The translations under genes were made by a program, and so were the position numbers. A stretch of DNA of 64,000 bases, taken from the NCBI GenBank assembly GCA_014773175.1, contig VXCM01000944.1:62001-126000 (forward strand), in the 5' to 3' direction. The notes below the pieces were generated by a model, which worked only from the letters and a program-made list of their open reading frames with translations, was not told where the DNA came from and searched no databases. Below are positions 1 through 12,600 of the stretch, in pieces. The stretch is from Lucifuga dentata. Taxonomy: Eukaryota > Chordata > Actinopteri > Ophidiiformes > Bythitidae. The first letter of the stretch is position 1. Every line of letters begins with the position of its first letter.

Positions 1-465
1 ATTAACATCTAGCATTGATATTTTTTGTTGTTTACGTAAATGAAATCAGTAAACTAAAAGGCTCTCAGAGAGCACAAACCTCCGCCAAGGATTTTATACG
101 CAGAGGTGCACACAAAGGTTTTTTGGTAAAATGGTAAGGAATATCAAAAAAAAAAAAAAAAAAAAAAAAGCAAAGAAAAAAATTTTTTCCAGCCTGGTCC
201 AGACATTCTACATGCAACATTTTGTGTCAACTGAGCCATACTCTAGGAGGAGATTGTAGGAGGTGATACAAAAAAAAAAAAAATGTTTTGGGACAAATTC
301 AAAATAGCAGAAAATCTAGTGGGCGTGGCCTACATGGTTGGATGCATGTAAACTCCATGGAATCCAGGAAAAAATCATTTTGATTGTATCACTTATGGTT
401 CAATAGTTATAGGACAAAATATAAATGTGCTTATTACAGTGCCAACAACAGGCCAACCAGTTTTT
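1..465. repeat. Dispersed repeat, copy 1 (unclassified)
   Basis: This stretch shares blocks with positions 17600-18160. The shared blocks include TTTGTGTCAACTGAGC, GGGCGTGGCCTA followed by ATGG, a diverged GGAATCCAGG-type block and a GTTATTACAG-type block, in the same order and similar spacing. Two poly-A runs (about 149-169 and 270-283) interrupt it. No reading frame is conserved between the copies. The family is not recognised; it could be part of an old non-autonomous or retroposed element. Confidence 0.55.
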
Positions 466-2525
466 TGGTTTTTTTTGTTTTGGTTTTTTTTTTGTTTGTT
501 TTTTTGCCTGAGTAGCAGATGAGGCACCTAATGTGTTAACACTGCTTCTGATCAGAGTAATATGCAAAAAGTGGAAGCCATTATGTAACCAGCGTATATA
601 ACTGAATTAATTAAAAGTGTGTCTACTCCATCATATGGACGTGAGACATGATTTATTCAAAAACAATATGACTGAAATGGGCTCAGTGTACAAGCTGTAA
701 AGGCAGCAAAGAGGCCAAAAACAAGAGCTACTCTTCCCTTCCAAAGGCACTGCTTACCAGCATTTGGCTGTGCTTGCTATATATGGGCATGGTGCATCAG
801 TTCTGTGATTAAAGGGTGAATGCACCAATTTTACACATCAAATTCTATTTATTGGTCGTGCAAGTGAAAACAACAGGTAAAAAGGATGAACAAACTGTAT
901 AAAGAGTACAAATTTTGTAAAGGCTACACCTCTGTCTGGGCCATGTGTAAAGGAGCGATACAGATCTAGAGCTTTCATTTATTTGTTTTGTATCTTAATA
1001 ACTCAATAATTCTACAACAAATGAAAGTTGGTCCAGCAGAGGGATTTAAGAGATTAGAGAATTGACTCGTAAATTTGAGCATCTAATGTACAGGATCTGT
1101 CTGATATCAACACAAACGACCTAAAACCTGACACGTAAGGCCGCTCTCAATCTCAGCTAAAAACTACCCTGCAGCCTCCAACCTTAAAAAGCAAACAAGA
1201 AGCACAAATGACAAGTAAGTGTCTAGTATATGGGCCATATGACAATGCTGAGGGTGCTTGTGCCTATGGTGCTTAATCCATAATGCATGCTAGATGATAT
1301 ACAATTGGATAATCCCTTAATGAAACCGATTCTGGGGCAACTTGCTCAGATCAAGGCCATAACCTCGTGTTTGGCGCTGACACGAGAACAGTACCAGTAA
1401 ATGCACATGTGGAGTGATAAAGCCTTTCTCTTCTTACGCTGTCAGTTTGTGGAAGTCCCTTTAATCTCTCCCTCCACCTCCTCCTGTGTCTTTGTAATAG
1501 CATTAGTGATGCTTTAAAGCCTATATCTCACTGCATTAGTGCACTTAATGGTACAATAAATAAATGGTTTCCATTTAGTTAAGCCTTGACATTTGTGGTT
1601 GTTTATTTTCATATCCTGCTTGGAATCCAAAAAAGGTTAATAATCAGCAAGTGATTGAGATTGTAGGGGATATCAGAAAAAAAAAGAAAGTTATAACATT
1701 GTGAGTAAAAATTTTGTATTTTTGTTTTAGATCTGAATAGTCACATCCTCTACCATTATACTGTATTTAGTCTTTATACAGAGAAGGATGATGTGTGTCC
1801 TTCAAAGAACCCTATAAAGACGCAGCAATGATAATTGATGGTTTTGAATCTGTAAAGCGTTAACTGAACCCTTATTAATTTCATCCTTTCATCTTAACAC
1901 TGTGGGAAATCAAAACCTTTTAAGTAATAACCAAGTAATTTTCTCATACAACCACTCATTCATATGAGTGCCAAAGGGTCATCTGAATAACAAGGACATG
2001 CTTGGGAGTTAACAGAATAAATATCTGCATTGCCATTTAAGGTCGGCAATTATGACTCAAGGATGTGCCCTTTGTAAAGCTGTTTTTGTCTCTTTTCAGT
2101 AATTGAAGTCCACAAACAATACAACAAAGTACCAGCACCACACATCACATTATAATGTTCATCAAAGGATGTAAAACTTTTATTCTTCATTTAAGGCTTA
2201 CGTGTTCCACTAATGTACAGATTTGAACCTGATAAACTGAATGGTATACTACATTTAGAGATACATTTACTGTGGTACGTTTAGTGACAGATTTTAGTGT
2301 AGATTTACCTTATTCAACCCATGATGAAATTAGTAAGGATATCATTGCTTAGCAACAGGGAACACTTTGTAGGTGGAGAACTAAAGGTGAATATTTGGGG
2401 AAGGTTAATAAGTCACTCAGTTATTCAATTCAAAAAGTTAAACAGAAAATGATTCAGGCCAATCACAGTACACCTCAAAAGAACTAAGATGAAATGATGG
2501 AAGAAAGTTGGTGAATAGGTCCCAG
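466..2525. other. Intergenic, no gene seen
   Basis: AT-rich sequence without a supported reading frame or RNA gene. A T-rich run lies near 461-503. Positions about 811-860 resemble the left end of the inverted-repeat element at 8137-8595 (shared CACCAATTTTACA and ATCAAATTC blocks), so a fragment of that family is probably present. I see nothing else. Confidence 0.5.
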
Positions 2526-3360
2526 AATAAAAGGACAATACCGCTGATTTTGCATATTTGCGCCCAATATATACAACCTGCATTCACATTACATTATGTT
2601 AGAATTATTTTTCCTACCTTACAGACTGCCATTGGTTTCATTTTATTCCAGTACACTGTTAAAATAAACTTTTAAAGACTTGAAACATGCTTGAAATAGG
2701 TAATCCATCCTAGCGAACACTATGTCTATTAAGTATACTGTATGAAAACTGAGTCAAGTCAACTGGATTCAAGTTTTTAATCCTGAAACATTTCACCATC
2801 NTATACTGTATGAAAACTGAGTCAAGTCAACTGGATTCAAGTTTTTAATCCTGAAACATTTCACCATCCATCCAAATCATCCAAATGGCTTCGTCAGTCA
2901 GAAAAACTTTTTCTGACTGAAGTTTTTAATCCTGAAACATTTCAGGATTAAAAACTTGAATCCAGATAACTTGACGCAGTTTTCATACAGTATATCTACC
3001 CATATGGATGACTGAGAATCTTCATCAAAGTATGTCTATTAAGTTTTTTTGTCAAAGTAACTTTATTTAACCTGTCCAACATGGAGCTGCACAGATCACA
3101 ATGTATGTCTCCACCAGGGAATATAATCCAGGAGAAGAGGAATATAATCCAGGCTTTTACTGAAAAATTAAAAACCAACCAACCCTTCTACATGCGGACA
3201 TACATGTTAGCAGGAGAAAATTGAATTTTAAGGTGGGCATATCACACTGAACATTTGCTTTTCAAAGATAACGGGATTCTGTAAAATAACAGGAAAAGTA
3301 GGTTTATGTTTTGGAAACTGGTTATTAGTAATGTAATGTGTATGTGGATCATATTTATTG
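2526..3360. mobile_element. Degenerate copy of TTAA-flanked MITE, interrupted
   Basis: The left end reads AAAAGGACAATACC, followed by a TTTGCATATTTGCGCCCAATATATA block typical of the family. The interior carries the shared ACTTGAAACATGCTTGA, ATGTATGTCTCCACCAGGGA and AATTTTAAGGTGGGCATATCA blocks. The TTAA flanks have decayed. It is interrupted at 2734-3030 by a second element, described separately. No coding capacity. Confidence 0.6.
2734..3030. mobile_element. Hairpin element with 13-bp target duplication
   Basis: This segment interrupts the MITE at 2526-3360. It is flanked by an exact 13-bp direct repeat, TATGTCTATTAAG, at 2721-2733 and 3031-3043, which is the signature of an insertion. Its outer part (TATACTGTATGAAAACTGAG) recurs inverted near 2965-2993, giving a hairpin. 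Part of its length (2734-2800 and 2802-2868) is an exact duplication across an N and is probably an assembly artefact. The element class is unknown. A 13-bp duplication fits an endonuclease-primed retroposon better than a DNA transposon. Confidence 0.55.
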
Positions 3361-3380
3361 GCCTTAAACATGAAAAATCA

Positions 3381-3511
3381 CAGTCTTTTGTCTTTTCTAC
3401 TTCTGATACGTTTTCCTGAGAATTACTAGTCCAAAAATCACATGACTTGTTGCATCATATTTGGACCAATTATGACCTGGTGCAGATATCAGAAATAGAA
3501 AAGACAAAAGT
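3381..3511. repeat. Short inverted-repeat hairpin
   Basis: CTTTTGTCTTTTCTACTTCT at about 3383 is mirrored by AGAAATAGAAAAGACAAAAG at about 3491, with one mismatch in the stem ends. Between them lies a partial second stem around TCACATGACTTGT. It is compatible with a small foldback MITE or a structured relic. No gene. Confidence 0.5.
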
Positions 3512-3979
3512 TCTCCTTGGGGCCCTGCAGCAATGTCACTGAATCACGGTGTCTTGAGCCTTGCAAGACAATTTTCTGCAATGAAAGTTCTATACTTTTC
3601 CTAGAAAAGGCCAATAAAAGCCAACTACAGGGATATACAGCTTTCTTGCAGGATTCAAAGCAATTATTGGAATTATTAAATTTTTTTCAACTACAGATAC
3701 AGATATTTAAAATTCACTGACAGATAGTGTGTAGATCTTCTGTTAATGTAGATATACTTTACTGCCATCCTGCTGACAGATAAGGAGCTTTTCTTCAACA
3801 CAGTCTACTACCCACATTCATGTGAATCCATCCCAAATCAATACTTTAAACGAGAGAGTAATTACATGTTAATGCAATTCCTTAACATTATCCAAAGACA
3901 CCTGATGGTCTTAGAGGTAATAACCTATTCTTGTACTATTTTCAACATACACCATAGATATCACTTAATCATTTAGTTA

Positions 3980-4558
3980 TTAAAGGACCATGCCACCCAT
4001 TTTGTATGTTTGACCCTAATATATTCAATTTTCATACATGTAAGGTTGCTGACAATCATCTCCCAAAGCATACTACTAAAACAGTGAGTTAAAACATTTT
4101 TTTCCTGCCTTCCAGACCACCATTTGTTTCAGTTCGTTCTGGTATGCTATTAAAATCAACTTGTTGATACTTGAAACATTCTTGGGATAGGTAATCCATT
4201 ACCGTGAACAACATGTATATTCAGGTTTTTTCAAAGTTTCATAAGTTTAGCGTTTAAGCGCAATAAAAAGCACAGAGCAAATGTATGTCTCCACTGAGGA
4301 ATATAGTCCAAAAAGAAGACCTGCGTTTATCAAAAAATTTTAATGACCATGACCTCATAAGCCTGCGTAACTATTAGAAGGTGAAACATTGATTTTTAAG
4401 GTGGGTGTATCGCTTGAATATTTGATTTTGAAAGATTAAGAGATTTTGCAAAATATCAGGAAAGCTGAAACACGGTTTTATCCTTTGGGAAATCATTGTC
4501 AGTAACCTTACATGTATGAAAATTGAATAAATTAGAATGGGTGGGTATGGTCCTTTAA
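3980..4558. mobile_element. TTAA-flanked MITE, near-complete copy
   Basis: TTAA at 3980-3983 precedes AGGACCATGCCACCC. The far end reads GGGTGGGTATGGTCCT followed by TTAA at 4555-4558. The two ends are inverted repeats extending inward for roughly 100 bp (CATTTTGTATGTTTGA and CTAATATATTCAATTTTCAT on the left). Total length is 579 bp with flanks. The TTAA duplication and short TIR are the habit of piggyBac-type transposases, so this is probably a non-autonomous piggyBac-mobilised element. It encodes nothing recognisable. Confidence 0.8.
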
Positions 4559-7139
4559 TACAGAGCAACCACTCCAAAAAATGCTAAAACCATACACCGT
4601 GTTAATGTGTGGAAACATCAAAGGGCTACTGTGAGGTTATGTGAAGACGGAGTCCTCGGCGTAACATTACCAGAGCAGAGATAGTGACTTCAAGTCAAGA
4701 GAATGATTTGGGTCAGTGGGTAATTGCATTCCTGAACCACAGGAGACTTGTTGGCAATTAATCCTACCAATGAGCCACGTGAAATATGCATGCATAGACA
4801 GTGCCAAAAGACTGCTAAATGCAGCTGTGCTAACATAACTCTTTCAAAGAGTGAGAGTAAAACTTCTACGCTGACATTTCAGTTTCAGTTTTTAGACTAC
4901 AATCAGCATATTTACATGCTTATTAAAAATTTTAATCTAATCTGATTAGGGCAATAAATCCATTTTTACTAACATCACAAGAACACCAGTAATTTATAAC
5001 ACTAGTAATTTATACTTGACATTGTTGCACTTAAGTGAAAGACCTAGATTTTGTGATTGTGAGTCAATTTACTCAAGCATGTGAACGATCCATTGGCTTA
5101 TAATCGGCATGAGCAGCCCAAATGCATTACCTCACTTCCTCTCATAAACCGATTAAGCAGCAAGTCTTGTGTATGGCTTAAAAGTAAAATTTAAATTAAA
5201 ATTTAAATTAAAAATTTAATTTAATTTTTTTTTTTTTTTAATTTAAAGTAAAATTTACTTTAAATTTTTGGCAGGTTAAAAAACTAAGTATCAGATTTTT
5301 CACATGGATTTTTCCAAGAGACCTCTCAATTGCTATTGCTCCTTCTCTCAGTTAAATTTGAAATCCTTGTGCGTTTTAAAGGTGCTTAAGGTGTGCAAAA
5401 TTACTCCAACAGGCAAATAACAACAGCTTTAGTGGTCATTTTAACCTGTAACACTTTGCTGTTAATAGTTAATATCCCTTTGTAGCAAACCTTTATAATG
5501 TAAACTTTGTATGCAGCTGTTAGAGATTAAAGATTACTATGAAGAATTTCTGAAGTATAAATTGTACGAAAATGGCTAATGTTTACTGCCCAGCACACAT
5601 TCTTGTGTTGCCAGTCATCTGGGGGTAGCAGGAATCAACATGAGCTTTAGAAAATGGGAAAATGGCGGGGAAGTTTTATTTTTCCACTGCACTACCAGAG
5701 AACAGCAATAAATTTAGATACAAGAATATAAGCATTCAGATTTTTCACATATGGGGCAACAGTAATGCATTTTAAAAAATTTTATTGTTGAATGTCTGCT
5801 TAGTTGAATTTAGTTGAAAATCGTGCTATGATGATTTGATGTTATCTATTTCAAGTCACATCGTAAAGACTGAAAATCATCTTCTGCAAATCCTCAAATC
5901 AATTTTAAGGAGACTGAATTTTCAGATCATGCTCACTTGCTGGAATACTGTTCTGTGTATTAAAATACTTGTGGTTGGGATGGCCTTCATATGCTGGTTG
6001 TTCTAAGAGTTCCAAGCATCACAATGAGTCACCACAGTAACCGTCTTTCATTCATTCTACATTCTAATCTGATTTATGTTGTTTGCAGTTAGAAATTTCT
6101 GCACATCGTTAACAGCTCTGTGTTTTGCCATCAACATGCCTTAATAATTAAGTCATAAGAGTCTGGTGACTGGTGCTAAGTAATGGTGTCATGTCATCTT
6201 CAAGATTCTGAGTAATCTGAGCCCAATTAGTTATTGCTCTTTTATCCTAAATTATCCTAATTTTTTTTTTTTTTTTTTTTTTTNTAGAGGCTGTTAGTAA
6301 TACTCAGGCAAAATATGTATTTATATCAGCAACTTGTACTTACCATTCTAGAGCTCAAAAAATTATTTCCTTCATTTTATGACGTTAACCAACTGATTTA
6401 AGTCATATAACATTAGAGATCAGTTGTACTGCAAATGGGATCTTTGAGTCAAATCTGACTTAAGGGTTGTGTATTTTGGAGTGTTATATTTGAACTTACG
6501 AACTCACAAAAACATTCAGCTTCTGTCATTTCTGATATGCATAAATTAGATGGCTAGTCCACAAAGTTGCTGTTTTGGAGAAGTTGGAGTTGACCATTAT
6601 TGACTTGGAGTTTTACAATAAATATTCAGCAATGAGACTGTGGAGACAAAGAGACAAAGTTATTTCATATTTGTTAGATCTGATCCACTTTCACTAGAAA
6701 ATTGAAAAGACAGCCTAATGCCTTTTCTGGATGGAAATCATAGGTTGAAGGCTTCAGTTTCTGACACCTTTCCCCACAGGTTGTCTGCAGTCTGGCTGAA
6801 CTGGGCTGGTTTTGGCTTGTGTTGTTTTTGACAGGTTTTTCCAACCAATTCATACTAAATAGATGAAATATTTTAAGTCAGTAAGTCAGTTTGTCCCCGT
6901 GAATGTCCCTTTAATGTCTATATAACTAACTACATAAGGTCCACAGAAGAAAGAATTAACTCTACTATATGTAGAGAAAGGAATATCTATAAAATTTAAA
7001 TCTAAATGTGCTGAGTCACTTGTTTAGAGCTGGTTAAAGGTCTAAATACTATTAAACAAGCATCTAATTGGTTCCATTATTACAAAAATTAAAAATGAAC
7101 TACCATGACTCTTCCTAGTTAGCTGTCCAACCAATCTGC
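4559..7139. other. Intergenic, no gene seen
   Basis: AT-rich sequence without a supported gene. A strongly AT palindromic patch built of AAATTTAAATTAAAA units lies at about 5185-5280, and a poly-T run with an embedded N lies at about 6261-6283. Confidence 0.5.
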
Positions 7140-7289
7140 ACCTCATTTAGAAAGTTGGAAAAATGATAAATGAATTGAGAAGAAGAATTGAAGAATTTAG
7201 AATTCTTAACACAATCAATGATTTAAACTTACAGTTTGATATTGGAAATTTCTGTAATGCAGCCACAGCAACTCTTGTGAAGCTGGTCG

Positions 7290-7850
7290 ACAAAGCTGCT
7301 GAGTTCACCGGCTGTAATGGGAGACGATTCAGAGGAAAGTCTGGGCTGTATGGCACGGTGGCAAGAATGAAAGCTCTCCTGAAAGAAAATGTACTTGACA
7401 GCAGCAGGAATGTGCAGAATTGCAAATGAAAGAGTAGGGTGCTTGAAGAAAAGGATTGTGTAATCTTCTGAAATGAAAACTGAATTCTTTAGTCATAATG
7501 CAAAGTGTCTGGCAGAAACTGGGGACAACTCATCACCAATCTAGCAGGATTCCTTCCATGAAGCGTGGTTCTGACATCTTGAAGTGGGTGTGGGTCTTTT
7601 CACAGGCCCGCACTGGGAAAGGGAACAATAAATACAGACGCAGTCTTGAGAAGAACATGCTTCAGGGTGCCAAAGACCTTAAACTGAGGCGATGATTTAT
7701 GTTCCGTGTAATAATGGCCACAAGTATAGAGCCAAATCAACGCTGAAACGGCTCCAGAACAACACAAAAATTCCTAAAAGGACACAGCCAAAGACTTAAA
7801 ACCTACTGAAAATTAATGACTTGAAGTTTGCTGTTCGTGGATTTACCCAT
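7290..7850 (+). pseudogene. Tc1/mariner transposase remnant
   Basis: Broken frames on the plus strand carry Tc1-like pieces in the correct order. RGKSGLYGTVARMKALL at about 7330-7380 corresponds to the linker after the helix-turn-helix. It is followed by a WVWVFSQARTGK-like block at about 7588 and NKYRRSLEKNMLQGAKDLKL at about 7629-7688. A block corresponding to the DNxxHKAKSTL catalytic region at about 7711-7750 is interrupted by stops. In Tc1 transposases these segments surround the second catalytic aspartate. Frameshifts and stops show that the copy is dead. Terminal repeats were not located. Confidence 0.65.
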
Positions 7851-8136
7851 TCAGTTTGACTGCAGCGGAACAAAAAACATTTAGAAAATCAAAATCCAGA
7901 TGTGCCAAGCAGATACAGACATATCAAAGAAGACTAAAAGCTGTAATTTTTGTGACAGTGGCACATGTATTAGAAATATTCACTCAAGCTGTTAAATACT
8001 TACTATACAGAAAAAAAAAATATTGTGTCAATCTCTCCAGTAATGACAAAAATCTAGAGCAGATTTTAAATATCCTACTGGATAAAGAGCCGCCATCTGA
8101 GTATGAGGAAATTTTAGCTATTTAGCTTAATGCTTC

Positions 8137-8595
8137 CTAAAGGGAGAGCTCCACCAATTTTACATATCAAATTCAGTTTATCAGTCATGGAAAGCATCAT
8201 TCAGCACCAAAAATGACTGTATGAGGGCTTTGTGGCTTTAGGAGATGTACACAGTCAGGAAACATGCTTTATTTCCTGATGGTGTTTATTTCCTGATGGT
8301 GTTTTTGTCAACAAAAGTTACTCCATCATTGCACGTTTGAAAACTAAAGCTTCCCCAGGCCTTCTTAATGAATTCAACACACCCAGCATCTAGGAGTGAC
8401 TTTAGATTTTAAACTTGTAGTCTTCAGCTCCAACACAACTAACCCTTATGATGTCATAAAGGTCAGATTCCCTGTCATCATACAGTGCTTTCTAGAGCCA
8501 GAAGTGCCTTTATACGGTTGTTTTCACATGCTGAATTATGCTCCCCAAGATCAATAAACTGAATTTAAATAAAATCGGTGAAGTCCCCCCCTTCC
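8137..8595. mobile_element. Inverted-repeat MITE (AAGGG ends)
   Basis: The left end AAGGGAGAGCTCCACCAATT, followed by a TACATATCAAATTCAGTTTATC block, is mirrored at 8555-8592. There the complementary strand reads AAGGGGGGGACTTCACCGAT and then AAATTCAGTTTATTGATC. This gives roughly 45-bp diverged terminal inverted repeats around a non-coding core. No transposase is encoded. The target duplication is not clear. Confidence 0.55.
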
Positions 8596-8662
8596 TGAAA
8601 TAAATTATGATTCTGCTGTTTAATCCACACTTTTCAAAGAGACGGCAATGATTTAGGGTTGA

Positions 8663-8693
<31 letters not shown>

Positions 8694-10202
8694 AAGAAGG
8701 TCTTTCTGGACCCCTTATTTATTTACTTGATTATCCTTTTAAGTTTGGATTTCCTAATTTCTTCAACAATATACACACATTTCTTCTATAAAACAATAAA
8801 ACTCTGCATATTAGTATCCAACTGCGATGTTTCTGACCATTGCACACACTGGTTAACAAACTTGTGAATAGAAGAGCACATTAAATGTTGTTATATTAGA
8901 TAATCTCTCCATCCATGGTGGTTCCATCATGGCAATTCTGCTTTGAGAAACAACAAATCTTGTGTTTATGTGAAATCTCAGTGTTCAATCTTCACTCTAA
9001 GGCTCCCAGTGGTAAGAAAGCTGTTTAGAAGGCATCATTAACTATACAGTAATCGCGAGGTAAACACAAAAACAGAAAGTAATCAAACCCTTAAAGTGAT
9101 TCTCTTTAATAAGAAAGATAATTTCCTCCTTTTTATCTCGAGTCTCCTCAGCTCAGTTAGATCCTTGGCGTAATTGCTCTTGTTAATCATGCCTTAATTT
9201 GTTGACAAGATTCATTTAGAAGGCTTATCATGAGAACACAAAATCACTCCCAATCTGGGAAGGCCAATATCTTGAAATTAAGGACAGCAAAGCATAGTGA
9301 TACCAGATTAAGTCATTTTAAGAGTTTGGGAGATGTTGCCAGAGATTTATGTAACACCATGTCAGTGTTTGTCACATGGCTCATTAAGCCTGTATCGCTG
9401 CTGAAATAAATATTCTTGATATTTTGATTGGAATTGGTAAAATCTGCTATTTTTAAAATATACAAAGTTACCATCAGGAAGTATCAAACATTAATGTGAC
9501 CATTAGGCCACCAAAGTGTATTTATGGATGTTTTTAATTGGATCCTATTGTAAATTTAGCAATATATCAATTCTGATCAGATTTCATCCTTAAAATTTCC
9601 ACAGTTTCTACCAATCAGTGCCAACAGTGCCAACGGAAACAGTGCCATACAATGCCAACAGAAACTCCAAAATTGAACCACAAATACACCTAAAGCACAC
9701 AAGAGACACCAAGGATTACTAGCTCTGTAATCTGGCATGTCAGAAAAAATGTAAATGAAAATTATTTAGTGTTATGTCTTTATACAAATAATGCTATATT
9801 TGTAGAATTTTCACAAAAAAAGACATTAGATGGGATTCATAAAGCACAGTGCTAGACTTAACGTGTTGATAAGGGCAAATATCATCATGTAACCGTGTTC
9901 CCTCATCCATAAATGCCTGTTACCGGCATCTTTTAGCGTTTGCCTTGAAAGAGGCGTCACTGTGGTATTTCCTTATTTATTTGTCAGGGAAGCAATTCAT
10001 AAAATGTACAATCACGCAAAAACTAAGATGTTATAGCTTTCAGCTGTATTAAAATCTGGGCAAGGTCTTAAATTGTACTTGCCTCATGTTAGGGATTAAA
10101 AAAAATTTGATAGATAAGCTCACAGCTGATCAGTCAGTTTACTTAAATTGTGAGTTTTGTTCCAATCTCGCACATATTCCAGTGGCACTGTACCTCTTCA
10201 TT

Positions 10203-10257
<55 letters not shown>

Positions 10258-12600
10258 NCACACACACCAATGGTTCTGTTCCATTTAGGTGTGCCAGCAA
10301 GCCATTCCAATCATACCTTTCACACTTTTGGGAACTTTATCAGGAACTTTCCTTCATTTACATCAAGCACCCAGGACCCATTTTGCTGCTGGATCTACAG
10401 TTCCTAAACCATTATTTAGTCCTGGGTAAGTATTCTCAGATGGTTCAGGAACTGCTGGGTAAAGTCTGCAAGACCAAACATCGCTGATTGGTCAGACACA
10501 AGCTTCCCCAGCCCAAACAGGAAGACAACCGCCACTTTTACCTTCCTTTAGTTTGGTTTGGTACACAGCAAACCAGCAACAGCAAAGTTCAAGACTTTTA
10601 AAATAGATGGAAAAAGGCACAAAACTGTAGTCTAACAAAGAGATGCAAGTCCTTCTGTGTATTTGTTGGGATGAGTCTGAGAGACTTTGAGCCGTCCACT
10701 CAAAATGAAAAAGTATTTCAAAATATCTCACTATGTTAATTGGAACTAGGAATTGCTGTCAAAAAGCAGTGCCGAGAAAAAAAAATGTTCTAAATGACAA
10801 CAAGACTACAGAAAATTAAAGCCATGTTGATAGATGGTGACGTCAGTTGCTGTAATTTCTATATCTTCACAGTACTTGAAGCACAGTGGGAATGAAAACA
10901 AGCAACTTGCTAAAGGAACCAGGTAGTTCTCACTCCAGATAGTTCCAGCAAAGTACTTTTTAATTTAGTTCCAAACTTTTGATCTGAAAAGCAAAATGAG
11001 CTAACTAATGAACACCTAGGCCTCAACAGAATGTTCCCATTATTCATGTGGCAGGTACTGTAGTTCAAAATAAAAAGATGAGAATAGTTTGGTCACAAAT
11101 AAATTTTAAAAATACTCATTTTAGTGTAAAATAATATGCTGAAAAAGATTTTTCTTTGAACACATTTGGAAGCTGACATTCTAATTACTGGAGATGCACT
11201 GGAGAGCCATTTATCCAGACAAAACATTATGTAGTTTTATATATAAAGAACTGACAAGCCTTTCATCAAAATGTCTCTGTATGGTTAAGATTATGGGAAA
11301 ACAAGGTCCAGTTTGCAAAGACTGAGTTAAAAGACTGGAATCTCCACTTAACAGAAAATGTGTCACTGCCTGATAAAAATTATTTAAAAAAAAAAAACCA
11401 GAATGATTGAAACTGGGAAGCAAACAGGAAGACTCCCTCTAAGGCTGAACTCCGATACAGTCCTGGTGTAATTTGAAGATAAAAGTAATTAGATTATCAC
11501 AGCACCCCATCATTAAAGTCAGCAGCATCAGCCCCTTGCAGCTCAGTAAAATCATTTACCTTTCCCCCTCTAGTTGTGAAGTGCAGAGAAAAAGAAAAAA
11601 GTGCACCTGCCGGGACACGTTTGAAGTGTGAGAGGAAGAGCCAGGAGGAAGGTCAGAGCTGTTAAGGTGCAGCTATCAGTGAGACAGAGTGTCTGCAAAA
11701 TCAAAACTCTTCAGTGACCTCAGCTGCCTCCAACTCTCAAACACACGCACACACACCTGCAAATCACCTACAATAAAACAAAACTTAAAAGTGTTCAGGG
11801 ATTTTCTATTCTAGAATCGCACTGTTATTCTCAAAACACAACTGTTTTTTGCATTTCCACTTTTGCTCCCAATATTGCTGAGAATCAACAGTATACAGGG
11901 TCCAGAAATCTGGTGAATAGTCAAAAATTGTCTTCCCGTCTCTTCTGTATTTTCCACACATGCACAGAAACACAGTAGAGCTGCTGCGCCTGATGTGAGC
12001 AATGACAACTTCTTTAGAGCTCACAAAAGTTTGTTCAAATAGCGACACAAGTTTCTGTCAAATACAGCCTAACTGGTACAGACATGGGCCAATTCATTAT
12101 AGAACTTCTTTCAATCCATATTATATTATATCATTGGTTATTTGACAGTCTCCTTCTGCTTTCACTCACTGTAAACACACAAGCTACACAAACTAAGCTA
12201 ATAAAGCAAAAGATGAGCACAGAATGATACTCACAGGTTCCCTTTAGATCACCGAACTACAGAAAACTGCTAGCTTCACTAAATGGCAGTCATTTGGAAG
12301 GATCCTCTCACCCCTAGAAAGCCTTGTGCTGCTGAAATGACTCACATCCCCTCTTCCAACCTCTGTCAACCATCATGGAGGAGGTAAACATTTCCAAATA
12401 TGGAGAAAATATGAAGACAGTATTGAGGGCAATATCAGTTTGGTTTGCTTTTAGCTTGGAATGCTGCACTCTGTGAGCCAGAGTCACTCAACACAGCCAG
12501 TTCTGTGGTGCATTCCTCTCACTAGGAATAATAATGACTGCAGAGAACTTTTCACAGTTGGTTTGGGCTTCGTTTGACCTAAGGTGGGTAATGCCTAATT
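8596..12600. other. Intergenic, no gene seen
   Basis: No exon or RNA gene is supported here. A poly-T run lies at 8661-8687 and a (CA)n array at 10206-10267. The longest open frame in the stretch (about 10086-10487) is open only because it translates the (CA)n array. Confidence 0.5.
10206..10267. repeat. (CA)n microsatellite
   Basis: Uninterrupted CA dinucleotides, with a single N at 10258 that marks an assembly join, so the true length is unknown. Confidence 0.95.

Noticed and set aside
10086..10487. 133-codon open frame on the plus strand
   Set aside because: It is open only because it reads through the (CA)n array as His-Thr repeats; there are no splice signals and no domain.
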